Under the pieces are notes generated by a model, which was not told the DNA's origin, ran no database searches, and saw only the letters and a program-made list of their open reading frames with translations. This document shows, piece by piece, positions 33,798 to 43,053 of a stretch of DNA of 64,000 nt. Within the stretch, counting starts at the first letter, position 1; the number at the start of each line of letters is the position of its first letter. A program made the translations under genes and the position numbers. This stretch comes from JBEEFP01 sp041166085 (lineage in GTDB: Bacteria > Actinomycetota > Acidimicrobiia > Acidimicrobiales > JAFATL01): positions 1 to 64,000 of the forward strand of contig JBEEFP010000083.1 in NCBI GenBank assembly GCA_041166085.1. Reading direction: 5' to 3'.

Positions 33798-35990
33798 ATG
33801 GCGGCGACGAGGGCGAGCGGGTTCGAGGTCGACGGGTACGAGCAGGTGCGGGACGTGCGCTCCCACGTTGCCGAGGAGCTCACCGCGTTCGGGTGTGGCG
33901 CGCTCGTCGACGACGCGCAGCTCGTCGTCAGCGAGCTGGTCACCAACGCCCTGCTGCACGGTGGCGGTCGAGGCGAGGTCCGGCTGCGCAGGATCGACGA
34001 CGGGGTGCGGGCCGAGGTCGCCGACCGTAGCCACAACCTCCCCGTGGTCGCAGTGATCGGCGATCGCACCCTCACCGGACGAGGGCTGCACCTCGTGACC
34101 CGCGTGTCCAGGCAGTGGGGGGTCGAGCTGTTGGAGTCCGGCAAGATCGTCTGGGCCGACATCGCTCCCGGCGCCGACCGCCCCGATGCGATGAGCGAGG
34201 AAGAGCTCCTCACCGCGTGGTCGGACGACACCGGCTGGGACGACAGAGACGGCGCCGAGGGCCGGGTGCACATCACCTTGGGCGACGTCCCCACCGGACT
34301 CCTCCTCGACGCCAAGTCCCATGTGGACAACCTGGTGCGCGAGTTCTCGCTGGCCGCGGCCGGTGCCGCCTCCGGGCAGACCGCCAAGCTGCCTCCCGCG
34401 CTGGCGCGCGTGGTCGAAGCGATCGTTGGACGCTTCTCGGAAGCCCGCCTCATGATCAAGCGTCAGGCGGTGGCGGCGGCTCGCAACGGTCAGGCGATGA
34501 CCCGGCTCGAGCTCGACTTGCCCGCGAGTGCAGCCACAGCCGGCGAGGAGTACGTCCTCGCGATGGACGAGGCCGACGCCTACTGCCGTGCGGCCCGACT
34601 CCTCACGTTGGAGACCCCGCCCCAGCACCGGGTGTTTCGGCGCTGGTACGTCGGCGAGCTCGTCGCGCAGCTGCGGGCGGTCGAGGCGGGCGTGGACTAC
34701 GCACCGATCTCGTTCCAAGAACGGCTGCTGATCGAGGTCGACCGCGTCGCCGAGGCGCAACGAGCGTCCGAGCGGGCCGCCCGCCTCTACACCGTTGCCG
34801 GGGCGCTGGCGAGCGCAGCCACACCGGAGGCGGTGGCCGAGGCGGTTCTCACCGAGGGAGTCGCCGCCCTCAGCGCGTCCGGCGGCGGACTCATCCTTGC
34901 CGACAAAGAAGGGCGCTTGGTCGTGCCCGGCACGGTCGGCTACGGCGAGGAGCTGGTGGAGCGCCTGCGCGGTGAGTCGCCGGAGGCAGAGCTGCCCGCG
35001 GCTGTCGCATTGCGTACGGGCAACGCCGTCTGGTTGGAGTCCCGTGAGGAGCGCGACGAGCGCTTCCCGGAGCTGGTCGGACTCGAGCACACCACCGTGT
35101 CGCTGTGTGCGGTCCCCCTCGTGGCGTCAGGGCAGCGGATCGGCGCGCTGCGTCTGAGCTTCACTGAGGCGCGTCTCTTCGATCAGGACGAGCGTCGCTT
35201 CGTGCAGGCCCTCGCCGCGCAATGCGCGCAGGCCCTCGAGCGGGCCCAGCTGCAGCAGGAGCGCCTCGACATCAGCCGGCGTCTGCAGCGCAGCCTGCTT
35301 CCCCCGCAGCTCCCCGTCGTACCCGGGCTCGACGTGGCCGCGGCGTACCACCCCCTCGGCCGAGGGGTCGAGATCGGCGGCGACCTCTACGACGTGTGGT
35401 CGCTCGAAGGCGACCGGTTCGCTATCGCGGTCGGTGACGTGGCCGGCAACGGCCCCGAGGCGGCCGCCGTCACCGCCCTCGTGCGTCACACGTTGCGAGC
35501 GGTGACGATGAGCGAGACGGAGCCTGTGCGTGTGCTGCACCGCCTCAACACGGCCATGTCCGCCGCTGCCCTCTCGGCGGAGACGGAGACGTTCTGCACC
35601 GTGGTGTTCGGCGTCGGCCACGTCGACAGACGGGCCGTGCTGCAGCTGGCGAGCGGGGGCCACCCGCATCCGCTCATGCGCCGCCGTGATGGCACCGTCG
35701 AGACGGTGGCGATCGGCGGCAACCTGATCGGTTTGCTGGACGAGATCGAGGTGTCCAGCCGCGAGGTCGTCCTGGAGCCGGGCGACACCCTGGTGCTGTT
35801 CACCGACGGGGTTCTCGACGCACGCGCGCGCGGCGCCTTTTTCGAGGTCGAAGGCGTCGTTGAGGTCCTGCGGGCGGAGCACGCCAGCGCTGCGGACACC
35901 GCGGCCGCCCTGGAGCAGGCGGTGCTGCGCCACACCGGCGGCCAGCTCGAGGACGACATGGCGGTGCTGGTCCTGCGCGTCCCCGCCTGA
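33798..35990 (+). CDS. anti-sigma kinase/GAF/PP2C phosphatase fusion
   Basis: One 730-residue polypeptide carries several parts of a partner-switch system. Residues 1-120 are an RsbW-like HATPase (QLVVSELVTNALLHGG N-box; GRGLHLVTRV). Residues 150-300 are a helical linker with no name. Residues 330-480 are a GAF sensor (PEAVAEAVLTEGVAALSASGGGLILA). Residues 500-730 are an SpoIIE-type PP2C phosphatase (LQRSLLPPQLPVVPGLDVAAAYHPL, EIGGDLYDVW with metal Asp, DVAGNGPEAA, LFTDGVLDAR, DDMAVLVLRV). It could both phosphorylate and dephosphorylate an anti-anti-sigma partner, but no STAS gene is nearby. The G1 box is atypical (DRSHN). Confidence 0.87.
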   Translation: MAATRASGFEVDGYEQVRDVRSHVAEELTAFGCGALVDDAQLVVSELVTNALLHGGGRGEVRLRRIDDGVRAEVADRSHNLPVVAVIGDRTLTGRGLHLVTRVSRQWGVELLESGKIVWADIAPGADRPDAMSEEELLTAWSDDTGWDDRDGAEGRVHITLGDVPTGLLLDAKSHVDNLVREFSLAAAGAASGQTAKLPPALARVVEAIVGRFSEARLMIKRQAVAAARNGQAMTRLELDLPASAATAGEEYVLAMDEADAYCRAARLLTLETPPQHRVFRRWYVGELVAQLRAVEAGVDYAPISFQERLLIEVDRVAEAQRASERAARLYTVAGALASAATPEAVAEAVLTEGVAALSASGGGLILADKEGRLVVPGTVGYGEELVERLRGESPEAELPAAVALRTGNAVWLESREERDERFPELVGLEHTTVSLCAVPLVASGQRIGALRLSFTEARLFDQDERRFVQALAAQCAQALERAQLQQERLDISRRLQRSLLPPQLPVVPGLDVAAAYHPLGRGVEIGGDLYDVWSLEGDRFAIAVGDVAGNGPEAAAVTALVRHTLRAVTMSETEPVRVLHRLNTAMSAAALSAETETFCTVVFGVGHVDRRAVLQLASGGHPHPLMRRRDGTVETVAIGGNLIGLLDEIEVSSREVVLEPGDTLVLFTDGVLDARARGAFFEVEGVVEVLRAEHASAADTAAALEQAVLRHTGGQLEDDMAVLVLRVPA

Positions 35991-36003
35991 CCACCCCCGT
36001 CTC

Positions 36004-36040
36004 TGCGGATCTACCCGGGCGATGCCCGGGTAGATCTGCA
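36004..36040. terminator. hairpin terminator between convergent genes
   Basis: A 17-bp stem (36004-36020 with 36024-36040, one G-U pair) closes a GAT loop between the phosphatase gene and the convergent azlD gene. Confidence 0.7.
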
Positions 36041-36068
36041 AGACGGACGACGGCTCGGCCCGGTCCGC

Positions 36069-36380
36069 CTAGAGGGCGCGGATGAGGAGCAGCACACCCA
36101 TGCCGACGACGAGCGTGAGCGCGGTGTTGCGCGTGCGCCACGCCACCACCGCGGCGATGAGCCCGGCGTAGAGGCGGCCCTGGGTGACGTCGATGTGTCC
36201 CTCGGGGCGCAGCAGGGCGGGCACGACGAGCGACGCGAGGGCGGCGGGCGGGATCTGGCGCAGCAGGCGCTGCACAGCCGGCGGGACGGTGGCGATGCGA
36301 TGAGCGGCCGCGAGGAACGAGGCCCGCATGGCGAACGTCCCGACGCCCGACAGCACGATGACCACCCACACCCGGCTCAT
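36069..36380 (-). CDS. azlD: branched-chain amino acid exporter small subunit
   Basis: The 103-residue protein has the AzlD layout: WVVIVLSGVGTFAMRASFLA, PPAVQRLLRQIPPAALASLVVPALL and two further hydrophobic segments ending VVGMGVLLLIRAL, giving three to four helices. AzlC and AzlD together export branched-chain or similar amino acids. It overlaps azlC by 4 bp (ATGA), so the pair is coupled. Confidence 0.85.
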   Translation of the reverse strand: MSRVWVVIVLSGVGTFAMRASFLAAAHRIATVPPAVQRLLRQIPPAALASLVVPALLRPEGHIDVTQGRLYAGLIAAVVAWRTRNTALTLVVGMGVLLLIRAL

Positions 36381-37066
36381 CGCTCGACCACCGCCTCGGT
36401 GATGGCGCCCGCGGCGATGCCAACCAGGGCGCCCGCCAGGATCGACAGCGCGCCCGCCCCGAGCTCAGCGCTCACCACGGCGGCGGCCCCGCCGGCGAGG
36501 GCCGACATGGCGGCGGCGCGGGTCCGCACCGCCGGGACGAGCAGCACGAGGAACACCAGTGGAACGGCGAAGTCGAGGGGCAGGTCGTGCGGCAGCACGC
36601 TGCCGCCCAGGGCGCCGGCCAGCGTCGCCAACTGCCAGCCCGTCCACATGGTCAGACCTGCGCCCATGTAATAAGCCAGGCGGCGCGCCGGCTCCATCTC
36701 CTCGTGCTCCCAGCGGGTGATGGAGACGGCGTAGGCCTGGTCAGTCATGAAGTAGGCGGCGACGAGGCGGCGCCACGTCCGCTCGTGGCCCAGGTGGGGC
36801 GCGAGGGACGCGGAGTAGAGGAGCATGCGCAGGTTGATGGTCCACGCCGCGATGGCTGCGACGATGGCCGATCCGCCTCCGGCCAGGGCCTGGAAGGCGG
36901 CGAGCTGCGACGCGCCGGCGAACACGATCGTCGACATGCCGACGGCAGCGGCCACGCCGAACCCGTCGGACACCGACGTGGCCCCGGCCACGAGCCCGAA
37001 GGGGATGACGCCGACCAGCATCGGCGCGACCGCGCGCGCACCGGCCTTGGCGTCTTCGAGGGGCAC
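36377..37066 (-). CDS. azlC: branched-chain amino acid exporter large subunit
   Basis: The 229-residue membrane protein has the AzlC signatures GVIPFGLVAGATSVSDGFG, FAGASQLAAFQALAGG, NLRMLLYSASLAPHL and YFMTDQAYAVSITRW. Five to seven helices are expected. AzlC forms the permease with AzlD, encoded directly downstream. There is no regulator in the cluster. The gene is followed upstream by the unrelated DUF1361 gene on the same strand, 27 bp away, so all three may be one transcript. Confidence 0.88.
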   Translation of the reverse strand: MPLEDAKAGARAVAPMLVGVIPFGLVAGATSVSDGFGVAAAVGMSTIVFAGASQLAAFQALAGGGSAIVAAIAAWTINLRMLLYSASLAPHLGHERTWRRLVAAYFMTDQAYAVSITRWEHEEMEPARRLAYYMGAGLTMWTGWQLATLAGALGGSVLPHDLPLDFAVPLVFLVLLVPAVRTRAAAMSALAGGAAAVVSAELGAGALSILAGALVGIAAGAITEAVVER

Positions 37067-37093
37067 CGGCCGATGATGGCCGAACGTCCCGGG

Positions 37094-37702
37094 TTACCCG
37101 TAGTGGATTCGACTCGAGCGGTAGGACAGCACCGCCAGGGTCAGATGCTTCATGACGAGATACCCCAGGGCGATGCTCAGGAAGGCGAGGACGAGCAGCG
37201 ATGCGTTCATCCCCGCGATGCCGCGGCCGATCAGGGCGGGGCGGGTGAGGACGTCCCACGTGTTCAGACGCTCGAAGCGGCCCAGGTGCACGCCGATCGC
37301 GCACAACGCGTGCAGCGCCACCTCGACCGGCAGCACCCAGCGGGCCAGCCCGACGCGCTGCAGGTAGCGGCCGACGAGCAGCAGCGACAGGACGTAGGCC
37401 TCGAAGCCGACGAGGAAGAACACGGCGTACTGCGGCAGCAACGCGAACGACACGACGGCGGGTGACGAGGTCGTGCGTGTGTCCTCGACCAGATGGATCA
37501 CATCCGTCAGCACGTACGGCGCGTTGGGAAGGAAGGCCAGGAAGAGGCCGACGCCGAGCCACCACCCGAGCGTCCGACGGGTGGGATGGAGGAACAGCAT
37601 GACGGCGACGGCGAGCGGGATCAGGGCGAGGAGGAGATTCCACGCCATCCACGAACCGTTGGCGGCCACGCTCTCCGCGGCCAACCGGATGACTGCCGTC
37701 AT
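37094..37702 (-). CDS. DUF1361 membrane protein
   Basis: The family signatures WMAWNLLLALIPLAVAV, LFLAFLPNAPYVLTDVIHL and GVHLGRFERLNTWDVL are all present in a 202-residue protein with about six predicted helices. Conserved Asp, His, Arg and Asn residues lie at the helix ends, but the function of DUF1361 is unknown to me. It starts 47 bp from the divergent RecQ frame. Confidence 0.8.
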   Translation of the reverse strand: MTAVIRLAAESVAANGSWMAWNLLLALIPLAVAVMLFLHPTRRTLGWWLGVGLFLAFLPNAPYVLTDVIHLVEDTRTTSSPAVVSFALLPQYAVFFLVGFEAYVLSLLLVGRYLQRVGLARWVLPVEVALHALCAIGVHLGRFERLNTWDVLTRPALIGRGIAGMNASLLVLAFLSIALGYLVMKHLTLAVLSYRSSRIHYG

Positions 37703-37770
37703 GGTCGAAGTGTAGGGACCACGCGAGCGAACGAGACCGCGGTTTCACGGTGGAAGCGGTTGGGCAGATC

Positions 37771-39396
37771 ATGGTCGCTGTGGACACCCACATCGCCGGC
37801 CTGGCCCGGGACGTGTTCGGCTTCCCGCGCCTGCGACCAGGCCAGCGTGAGGCGGTCGAGGCGTTGCTGGAGGGACGCGACGTCCTCGTGGTCATGCCGA
37901 CGGGCGGGGGCAAGTCGGCGATCTACCAACTGGCCGCCATCGAGCGCCCTGGGCCAACCGTGGTCGTCAGCCCCCTCATCGCCCTCCAGCGCGATCAGGT
38001 GCAGTCCCTCGCCGGAATCGACGCCGGCGGAGCGGCCCAGGCCAACTCCACCATGGCGACCGGTGAGCGGCGCGAGGTCCTGCACGATCTCAACCGCGGC
38101 GAGATCGAGTTCCTCTTCGTCGCGCCCGAGCAGTTCGCCAACGACGAGACGATGGCGCACGTCCGCTCGGCCCGACCCTCGCTGTTCGTCGTGGATGAGG
38201 CCCACTGCATCAGCAGCTGGGGCCACGACTTTCGTCCCGACTACCTGACGCTCGGCCGGGTGGCGGACCAGCTGGGGCGTCCGCCGGTGCTCGCCCTCAC
38301 TGCCACCGCCTCGCCTCCCGTCCGCAACGAGATCGTGGAGCGCCTCGGCATGCGCGACCCCGTGGTGGTGATCGCGGGCTTCGACCGCCCCAACATCCAC
38401 CTCTCGGTGGACTTCGCGGCCGACGAGAAGACCAAACACGACGCGTTCCTCGCCGCCGTCGCCGACACGGCCAAGCCCGGCATCGTCTACGTGGCGACCC
38501 GGCGTCAGGCCGAGGACCTGGCCGCCGAGCTCACCGAGCGTGGGCTGCGGGCCGAGCACTACCACGGCGGACTCGGACGGCCGGCCCGCACCGCCACGCA
38601 GGACCGCTTCATGGCCGACGAGCTCGACGTCGTCGTTGCGACCATCGCCTTCGGGATGGGGATCGACAAGCCCAACGTGCGCTTCGTGCATCACTACGAC
38701 GTGAGCGACTCGGTGGACGCGTACTACCAGGAGATCGGACGGGCGGGTCGGGATGGCGAGGCGGCGACGGCGCGGCTCTTCTACCGTCCCGAGGACATCG
38801 GGGTGCGCCGGTTCTTCGCGGCGGGGGGCGGCGTCAAGCTCGACCGAGTCGTGCAGGTCGTCGACGTGGTTCTCTCCGCCGAGGAGCCGGTGCCGGCCGC
38901 GGAGCTCGAGGAGCGCACGGACCTGACCGCGACGCAGCTCACGTCCGTCCTGACCCAGCTCGAAGACGTCGACGTGCTCGAGATCGACCGCGACGGCGCG
39001 GTCGCGCCCAACCCCGGCGGGCCAGACCTGCGTACCGCCCTCGAGGAGCTGGTGCGGACGGACGAGGACCGCGAGGCGCTCGAGCGCTCCCGCGTGGAGA
39101 TGATCCGCGCCTATGCCGAGACGCGGTCGTGCCGGCGCCAGTTCCTGCTCGCATACTTCGGTGAGGCCGCGCCTGCGGTGTGCGGACACTGCGACAACTG
39201 CGAGTCGGGACGGGTCGACGCCAGCGATGACGACGACACCTTCCCGGTGAACGGGCGGGTCGTCCACGACGAGTGGGGAAGCGGCGTGGTGGTGCGCACC
39301 GATGGCGACGCGGTGACGGTGCTGTTCGACAACGTGGGCTACAAGACGTTGTCCGTCCCGCTCGTGCTCGAACGGAACCTGCTCGAACGCTGCTAG
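37771..39396 (+). CDS. recQ: RecQ-family ATP-dependent DNA helicase
   Basis: RecQ unwinds DNA 3'-5' in recombination repair. The motor motifs are complete: FPRLRPGQREAVEALL (motif 0), VMPTGGGKSAIYQ (Walker A), VVDEAHCISSWGHDFRPDY, ALTATAS and YYQEIGRAGRDGE. The zinc-binding RQC part is CRRQFLLAYFGE with CGHCDNC. There is no HRDC domain; instead the last 50 residues (GRVVHDEWGSGVVVRTDGDAVTVLFDNVGYKTL) are a small beta domain like the UvrD/PcrA tail. The ATG at 37771 is chosen with ggaagcgg upstream; GTG 37750 is the alternative. Confidence 0.92.
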   Translation: MVAVDTHIAGLARDVFGFPRLRPGQREAVEALLEGRDVLVVMPTGGGKSAIYQLAAIERPGPTVVVSPLIALQRDQVQSLAGIDAGGAAQANSTMATGERREVLHDLNRGEIEFLFVAPEQFANDETMAHVRSARPSLFVVDEAHCISSWGHDFRPDYLTLGRVADQLGRPPVLALTATASPPVRNEIVERLGMRDPVVVIAGFDRPNIHLSVDFAADEKTKHDAFLAAVADTAKPGIVYVATRRQAEDLAAELTERGLRAEHYHGGLGRPARTATQDRFMADELDVVVATIAFGMGIDKPNVRFVHHYDVSDSVDAYYQEIGRAGRDGEAATARLFYRPEDIGVRRFFAAGGGVKLDRVVQVVDVVLSAEEPVPAAELEERTDLTATQLTSVLTQLEDVDVLEIDRDGAVAPNPGGPDLRTALEELVRTDEDREALERSRVEMIRAYAETRSCRRQFLLAYFGEAAPAVCGHCDNCESGRVDASDDDDTFPVNGRVVHDEWGSGVVVRTDGDAVTVLFDNVGYKTLSVPLVLERNLLERC

Positions 39397-39407
39397 CTTT
39401 GAGGGAT

Positions 39408-39431
39408 ACCCGATCGAGGTGTTGATCGGGT
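39408..39431 (+). terminator. recQ terminator hairpin
   Basis: ACCCGATC-N8-GATCGGGT is a perfect 8-bp stem 12 bp after the recQ stop. Confidence 0.6.
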
Positions 39432-39434
39432 CTC

Positions 39435-39463
39435 GTCAGGTCATCGGTTTGGTCAGGTCATCG
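39435..39463 (+). repeat. 12-bp direct repeat in the DEAD-box gene leader
   Basis: GTCAGGTCATCG occurs at 39435-39446 and again at 39452-39463, a 17-bp period that would place both copies on nearly one face (about 1.6 turns) of the helix. It lies about 120 bp before the DEAD-box helicase start. Confidence 0.5.
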
Positions 39464-39579
39464 ATCAGACGGATGAGCCCGACGGGCCGTGTTGGGCAAG
39501 TTGTGTGAGCAGCCCCTTCCCCGGCCAGCCCCGCAACCACGCCGCCCATATCGCGCGGCCCAACCAACGGAGTTCTTTC

Positions 39580-40779
39580 GTGCAGTCCACCTTCCCCGAT
39601 CTCGGCGTGTCCGCCGAGATCACCGCTGCGCTCGCCGAGCGCGGCATCACCGAGGCCTTCCCCATTCAGGCCGCCACCATCGTCGACGCGCTCGCCGGCC
39701 GCGACGTGTGCGGCAAGGCACCGACCGGCTCGGGCAAGACCCTCGCCTTCGGCATCCCCCTCGCCATGCGCGTGGGCCGGGGCAAGCCCAACCGCCCCAA
39801 GGCCCTCATCCTGGCGCCCACCCGCGAGCTGGCGGCCCAGATCCACGCCGAGCTGGCGCCGCTGCTCCGGCTGCACGGTCGCCGCGTGGCGTCGTTCTAC
39901 GGCGGCGTGAGCATCGTCCCGCAGCTCAAGGCCCTCAACCGCAGCGTCGACGTCGTCGTCGCCTGCCCGGGCCGGCTCGGCGACCTCGTCGCCCGGGGCG
40001 CGTGCAAGCTCAACGACATCGATCTGGTCGTGGTCGACGAGGCCGATCGCATGGCCGACATGGGCTTCTTGCCCGACGTCCGCCGCATCCTCGACGCCGT
40101 TCGCCCCAACCGCCAGACCCTGCTGTTCTCGGCCACCCTCGACGGTGATGTCGACGTGCTGATCAAGCGCTACCAGCGCGACCCCGCTCGCCACGACGTC
40201 ACGCCGCCCGAGCGCGAGGACCGCACCACCCACCTCTTCGTCGACACCCGCCGCGAAGACCGCACCGACATCGTGCGCGACCTCGTGGTCGAGCATGGCT
40301 CTACGGTGGTGTTCTGCCGCACCAAGCACGGCGCCGATCGCCTCGCCAAGCAGCTCGGCAAGGCGGGCGTGAACGCCGTTCCCATCCACGGCAACCGCAG
40401 CCAATCGCAGCGTGACCGTGCCCTCGCCGACTTCGCGTCGGGCCGGGCCAAGGCGCTGATCGCAACCGACGTCGCCGCGCGAGGCATCCACGTCGACGAC
40501 GTCGGCTGTGTGGTGCACTTCGACGTACCTGCGGATCCCAAGGACTACCTGCATCGCTCGGGCCGCACCGGCCGCGCCGGCGCGGCCGGCACCGTGGTGT
40601 CGCTCGTCACGGGTGAGGACGGCAAGGCCGTCCGCGACATCAAGCGGGCCCTCGGCATGAGCGTGGGGGACGAGCCTCGCCGCGACGCCGGACGTCGTCC
40701 GCCGCGGCCCACGGGCGGACCCCGGCCCGCCAACGGCCAGCGCCGGGGCCGCCCCCGTCAGCGGCGCAGAGCGGCGTAG
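39580..40779 (+). CDS. DEAD-box RNA helicase
   Basis: The 399-residue protein has the Q motif region (ITEAFPIQAATI), Walker A APTGSGKT, PTRELAAQ, VVDEADRMADMGF (DEAD), FSATL, VVFCRTKHGADRLAKQL, ATDVAARGIHV and HRSGRTGRAG. The Arg/Pro/Gly-rich tail after residue 370 is typical for RNA binding. Such helicases act in ribosome assembly or mRNA decay and cold response. The GTG at 39580 is preferred because of acggag seven bases upstream and the start of homology; an ATG at 39505 would add 25 unconserved residues. Confidence 0.9.
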   Translation: MQSTFPDLGVSAEITAALAERGITEAFPIQAATIVDALAGRDVCGKAPTGSGKTLAFGIPLAMRVGRGKPNRPKALILAPTRELAAQIHAELAPLLRLHGRRVASFYGGVSIVPQLKALNRSVDVVVACPGRLGDLVARGACKLNDIDLVVVDEADRMADMGFLPDVRRILDAVRPNRQTLLFSATLDGDVDVLIKRYQRDPARHDVTPPEREDRTTHLFVDTRREDRTDIVRDLVVEHGSTVVFCRTKHGADRLAKQLGKAGVNAVPIHGNRSQSQRDRALADFASGRAKALIATDVAARGIHVDDVGCVVHFDVPADPKDYLHRSGRTGRAGAAGTVVSLVTGEDGKAVRDIKRALGMSVGDEPRRDAGRRPPRPTGGPRPANGQRRGRPRQRRRAA

Positions 40780-40807
40780 CGGCGGACGGAGTGGTAGTCA
40801 CTCGGGC

Positions 40808-42052
40808 GTGGACTTCGCCATCCCGCCCGAGATCCAAGACACCCTGACCGCGCTCGACGCCTTCATCGAGCGCGAGATCAAGCCGTTGGAAGCGGCGGAC
40901 GACAACGTCCGCTTCTTCGACCATCGGCGCGAGTGGGCCCGCACCGACTTCGACGCGGGCGGCGTCCCCCGCAAGGAATGGGAGGAGCTGCTGGCCGAGA
41001 TGCGGCGGCGGGCCGACGCCGCGGGCTGGCTGCGGCTGGCGCTGCCCGCCGAGTACGGCGGCCGGGACGCGTCCAACCTCGAGATGGCCATCATCCGAGA
41101 GCACCTGGCGACGAAGGGACTCGGACTGCACAACGACCTGCAGAACGAGAGCTCGATCGTCGGCAACTTCCCGACGGTGCTGATGATGCGCGACTTCGGC
41201 ACCGAGGAGCAGAAGGCGGACTGGATGCCCGGCTTCCTCGACGGCAGCCGCCGCCTCGCCTTCGGTCTCACCGAGCCGGGGCACGGGTCCGACGCGACGT
41301 ACATGGACACCACCGGTGTCCGCGACGGTGACGAGTGGGTCGTCAACGGCCAGAAGCGGTTCAACTCGGGACTGCACCACGCGACCCACGACATCGTCTT
41401 CGCCCGCACGAACGGTGAGCCGGGCGATCCCATCGGCATCACCGCGTTCCTCGTGCCCACCGACGCCGAGGGGTTCTCCGTCGACTTCTTCTGGTGGACC
41501 TTCAACATGCCCACCGATCACGCCGAGGTCACCATGACGGACGTGCGGGTGCCGTCGACCGCCGTGTTCGGCCGCGTCGACCACGGCCTCGACCTGGCCC
41601 AGCACTTCGTGCACGAGAACCGCATCCGCCAGGCCGCTTCGTCGCTCGGGGCCGCCCAGTTCTGCATCGACGAGGCAGTGGCGTACGCCAACGCTCGCAT
41701 CACGTGGGGCAAGAAGCTCTCCACCAATCAGGGCATCCAGTTCCCGCTCGTCGAGCTGCACACCGAAGCGGCCATGCTGCGCCAGCTCATCCGCTCGACG
41801 GCCGATGCCATGGACCGCCGACATCACATGGAGGTCACCCACCTGGTCGCCATGTGCAACTACCGCGCCAACCGGCTGGCGTGCGAGGCGGCCGACCGCG
41901 CCATGCAGACGTGTGGCGGCATGGGCTACAGCCGCCACATGCCCTTCGAGCACATCTACCGCCACCACCGCCGCTACCGCATCACCGAGGGCTCCGAGGA
42001 GATCCAGATGCGCAAAGTGGCCCAACAGCTCTTCGGATTCGGGAGGAAATAG
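40808..42052 (+). CDS. acyl-CoA dehydrogenase
   Basis: The 414-residue flavoprotein has the ACAD signatures FGLTEPGHGSDA (FAD/substrate contact), WVVNGQKRFNSG, FVHENRIRQAASSLG, the helix with CGGMGYSRHMPFEHIYR and the C-terminal YRITEGSEEIQMRKVAQQLF. The Glu of TEGSEE is in the place of the catalytic base in medium-chain enzymes. It would oxidise an acyl-CoA to the enoyl-CoA and pass electrons to ETF. The stop shares one base with the next GTG start, so it is coupled to an aldo/keto reductase. Confidence 0.9.
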   Translation: MDFAIPPEIQDTLTALDAFIEREIKPLEAADDNVRFFDHRREWARTDFDAGGVPRKEWEELLAEMRRRADAAGWLRLALPAEYGGRDASNLEMAIIREHLATKGLGLHNDLQNESSIVGNFPTVLMMRDFGTEEQKADWMPGFLDGSRRLAFGLTEPGHGSDATYMDTTGVRDGDEWVVNGQKRFNSGLHHATHDIVFARTNGEPGDPIGITAFLVPTDAEGFSVDFFWWTFNMPTDHAEVTMTDVRVPSTAVFGRVDHGLDLAQHFVHENRIRQAASSLGAAQFCIDEAVAYANARITWGKKLSTNQGIQFPLVELHTEAAMLRQLIRSTADAMDRRHHMEVTHLVAMCNYRANRLACEAADRAMQTCGGMGYSRHMPFEHIYRHHRRYRITEGSEEIQMRKVAQQLFGFGRK

Positions 42053-43002
42053 TGGAGTACCGCCAACTCGGGGACAGCGACCTCACGGTCAGCGAGATCA
42101 GCCTCGGCTCGTGGCTCACGTACGGCGTCGGTGTCGAGCGCGACCAGGGCGAGGCCTGCGTTCGGCGCGCCTTCGATGTGGGGATCAACTTCTTCGACAC
42201 CGCCAATGCCTACGGCCGAGGTGCAGCCGAGTCGTTCCTCGGCGAGGTGCTCGCGGGCATCGATCGTTCGTCCTACGTCCTCGCCACCAAGGTGTTCTTT
42301 CCCATGTCGCGCGAGGACAAGGGCCTGTCGGCGACCCAGATCCGCAAGCAGGTCGACGCGTCGCTGCAGCGGCTCGCCACCGATCACATCGACCTGTACC
42401 AGTGCCACCGCTACGACAAGGAGACGCCTCTCGAGGAGACGATGGAGGCGCTCACCCAGACGGTGCGGGAGGGCAAGGTCCGCTACATCGGTTTCAGCGA
42501 GTGGAGCCCCGACAACATCCGCGCCGCCCTCGCCCTCGTGGGCTCGGCCGGCGCCGACAAGTTCGTCTCCAGTCAGCCTCAGTACTCGATGCTGTGGCGC
42601 CGACCCGAGGCTGAAGTGATCCCGCTGTCAGCCGACAACGGCATCTCCCAGATCGTGTGGTCGCCGCTGGCCCAGGGCGTGCTCACGGGCAAGTACTCAC
42701 CCGGTACGCCGCCGCCTGCCGACTCCCGTGCCGCCAGCGAGTCGATGGGCCAGATGATGGGGGACTGGACGAGCGACGCAGTGCTCGAAGCGGTGCAGGG
42801 ACTCAAGCCCATCGCCGACGGCCTCGGGCTCTCGATGGCCCAGCTCGCGCTGGCGTGGGTGCTCCGCGAGCCCAACGTGGCGTCCGCCATCATCGGGGCC
42901 AGCCGCCCCGAGCAGGTCGACGACAACGTCGCCGCCTCGGGCGTCACCCTCGACGCCGCCACCCTCCAGGCCATCGACAACGTGCTCGCACCCGTTCTCT
43001 GA
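42052..43002 (+). CDS. aldo/keto reductase
   Basis: The 316-residue TIM-barrel protein starts VEYRQLGDSDLTVSEISLGSW and carries the catalytic tetrad in context: Asp and Tyr in FFDTANAYG, Lys in LATKVFF and His in YQCHRYD. The NADPH-binding tail is AIIGASRPEQVDDNV. It belongs to the Kv-beta/YajO-like group. The GTG start overlaps the preceding stop by one base, so it probably acts with the acyl-CoA dehydrogenase, for instance on an aldehyde or ketone from the same pathway (inference). Confidence 0.87.
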   Translation: MEYRQLGDSDLTVSEISLGSWLTYGVGVERDQGEACVRRAFDVGINFFDTANAYGRGAAESFLGEVLAGIDRSSYVLATKVFFPMSREDKGLSATQIRKQVDASLQRLATDHIDLYQCHRYDKETPLEETMEALTQTVREGKVRYIGFSEWSPDNIRAALALVGSAGADKFVSSQPQYSMLWRRPEAEVIPLSADNGISQIVWSPLAQGVLTGKYSPGTPPPADSRAASESMGQMMGDWTSDAVLEAVQGLKPIADGLGLSMAQLALAWVLREPNVASAIIGASRPEQVDDNVAASGVTLDAATLQAIDNVLAPVL

Positions 43003-43004
43003 TC

Positions 43005-43053
43005 GACTTTTTCGCGATTCGACCGGTCATACCGGTCTGATCGCGAAAAAGTC
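43005..43053. terminator. bidirectional hairpin terminator
   Basis: GACTTTTTCGCGAT (43005-43018) pairs with ATCGCGAAAAAGTC (43040-43053), with an inner GACCGGT-cat-ACCGGTC stem. The T5 and A5 runs give a U tract in both directions, fitting the convergent aldo/keto reductase and amidase genes. Confidence 0.85.
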
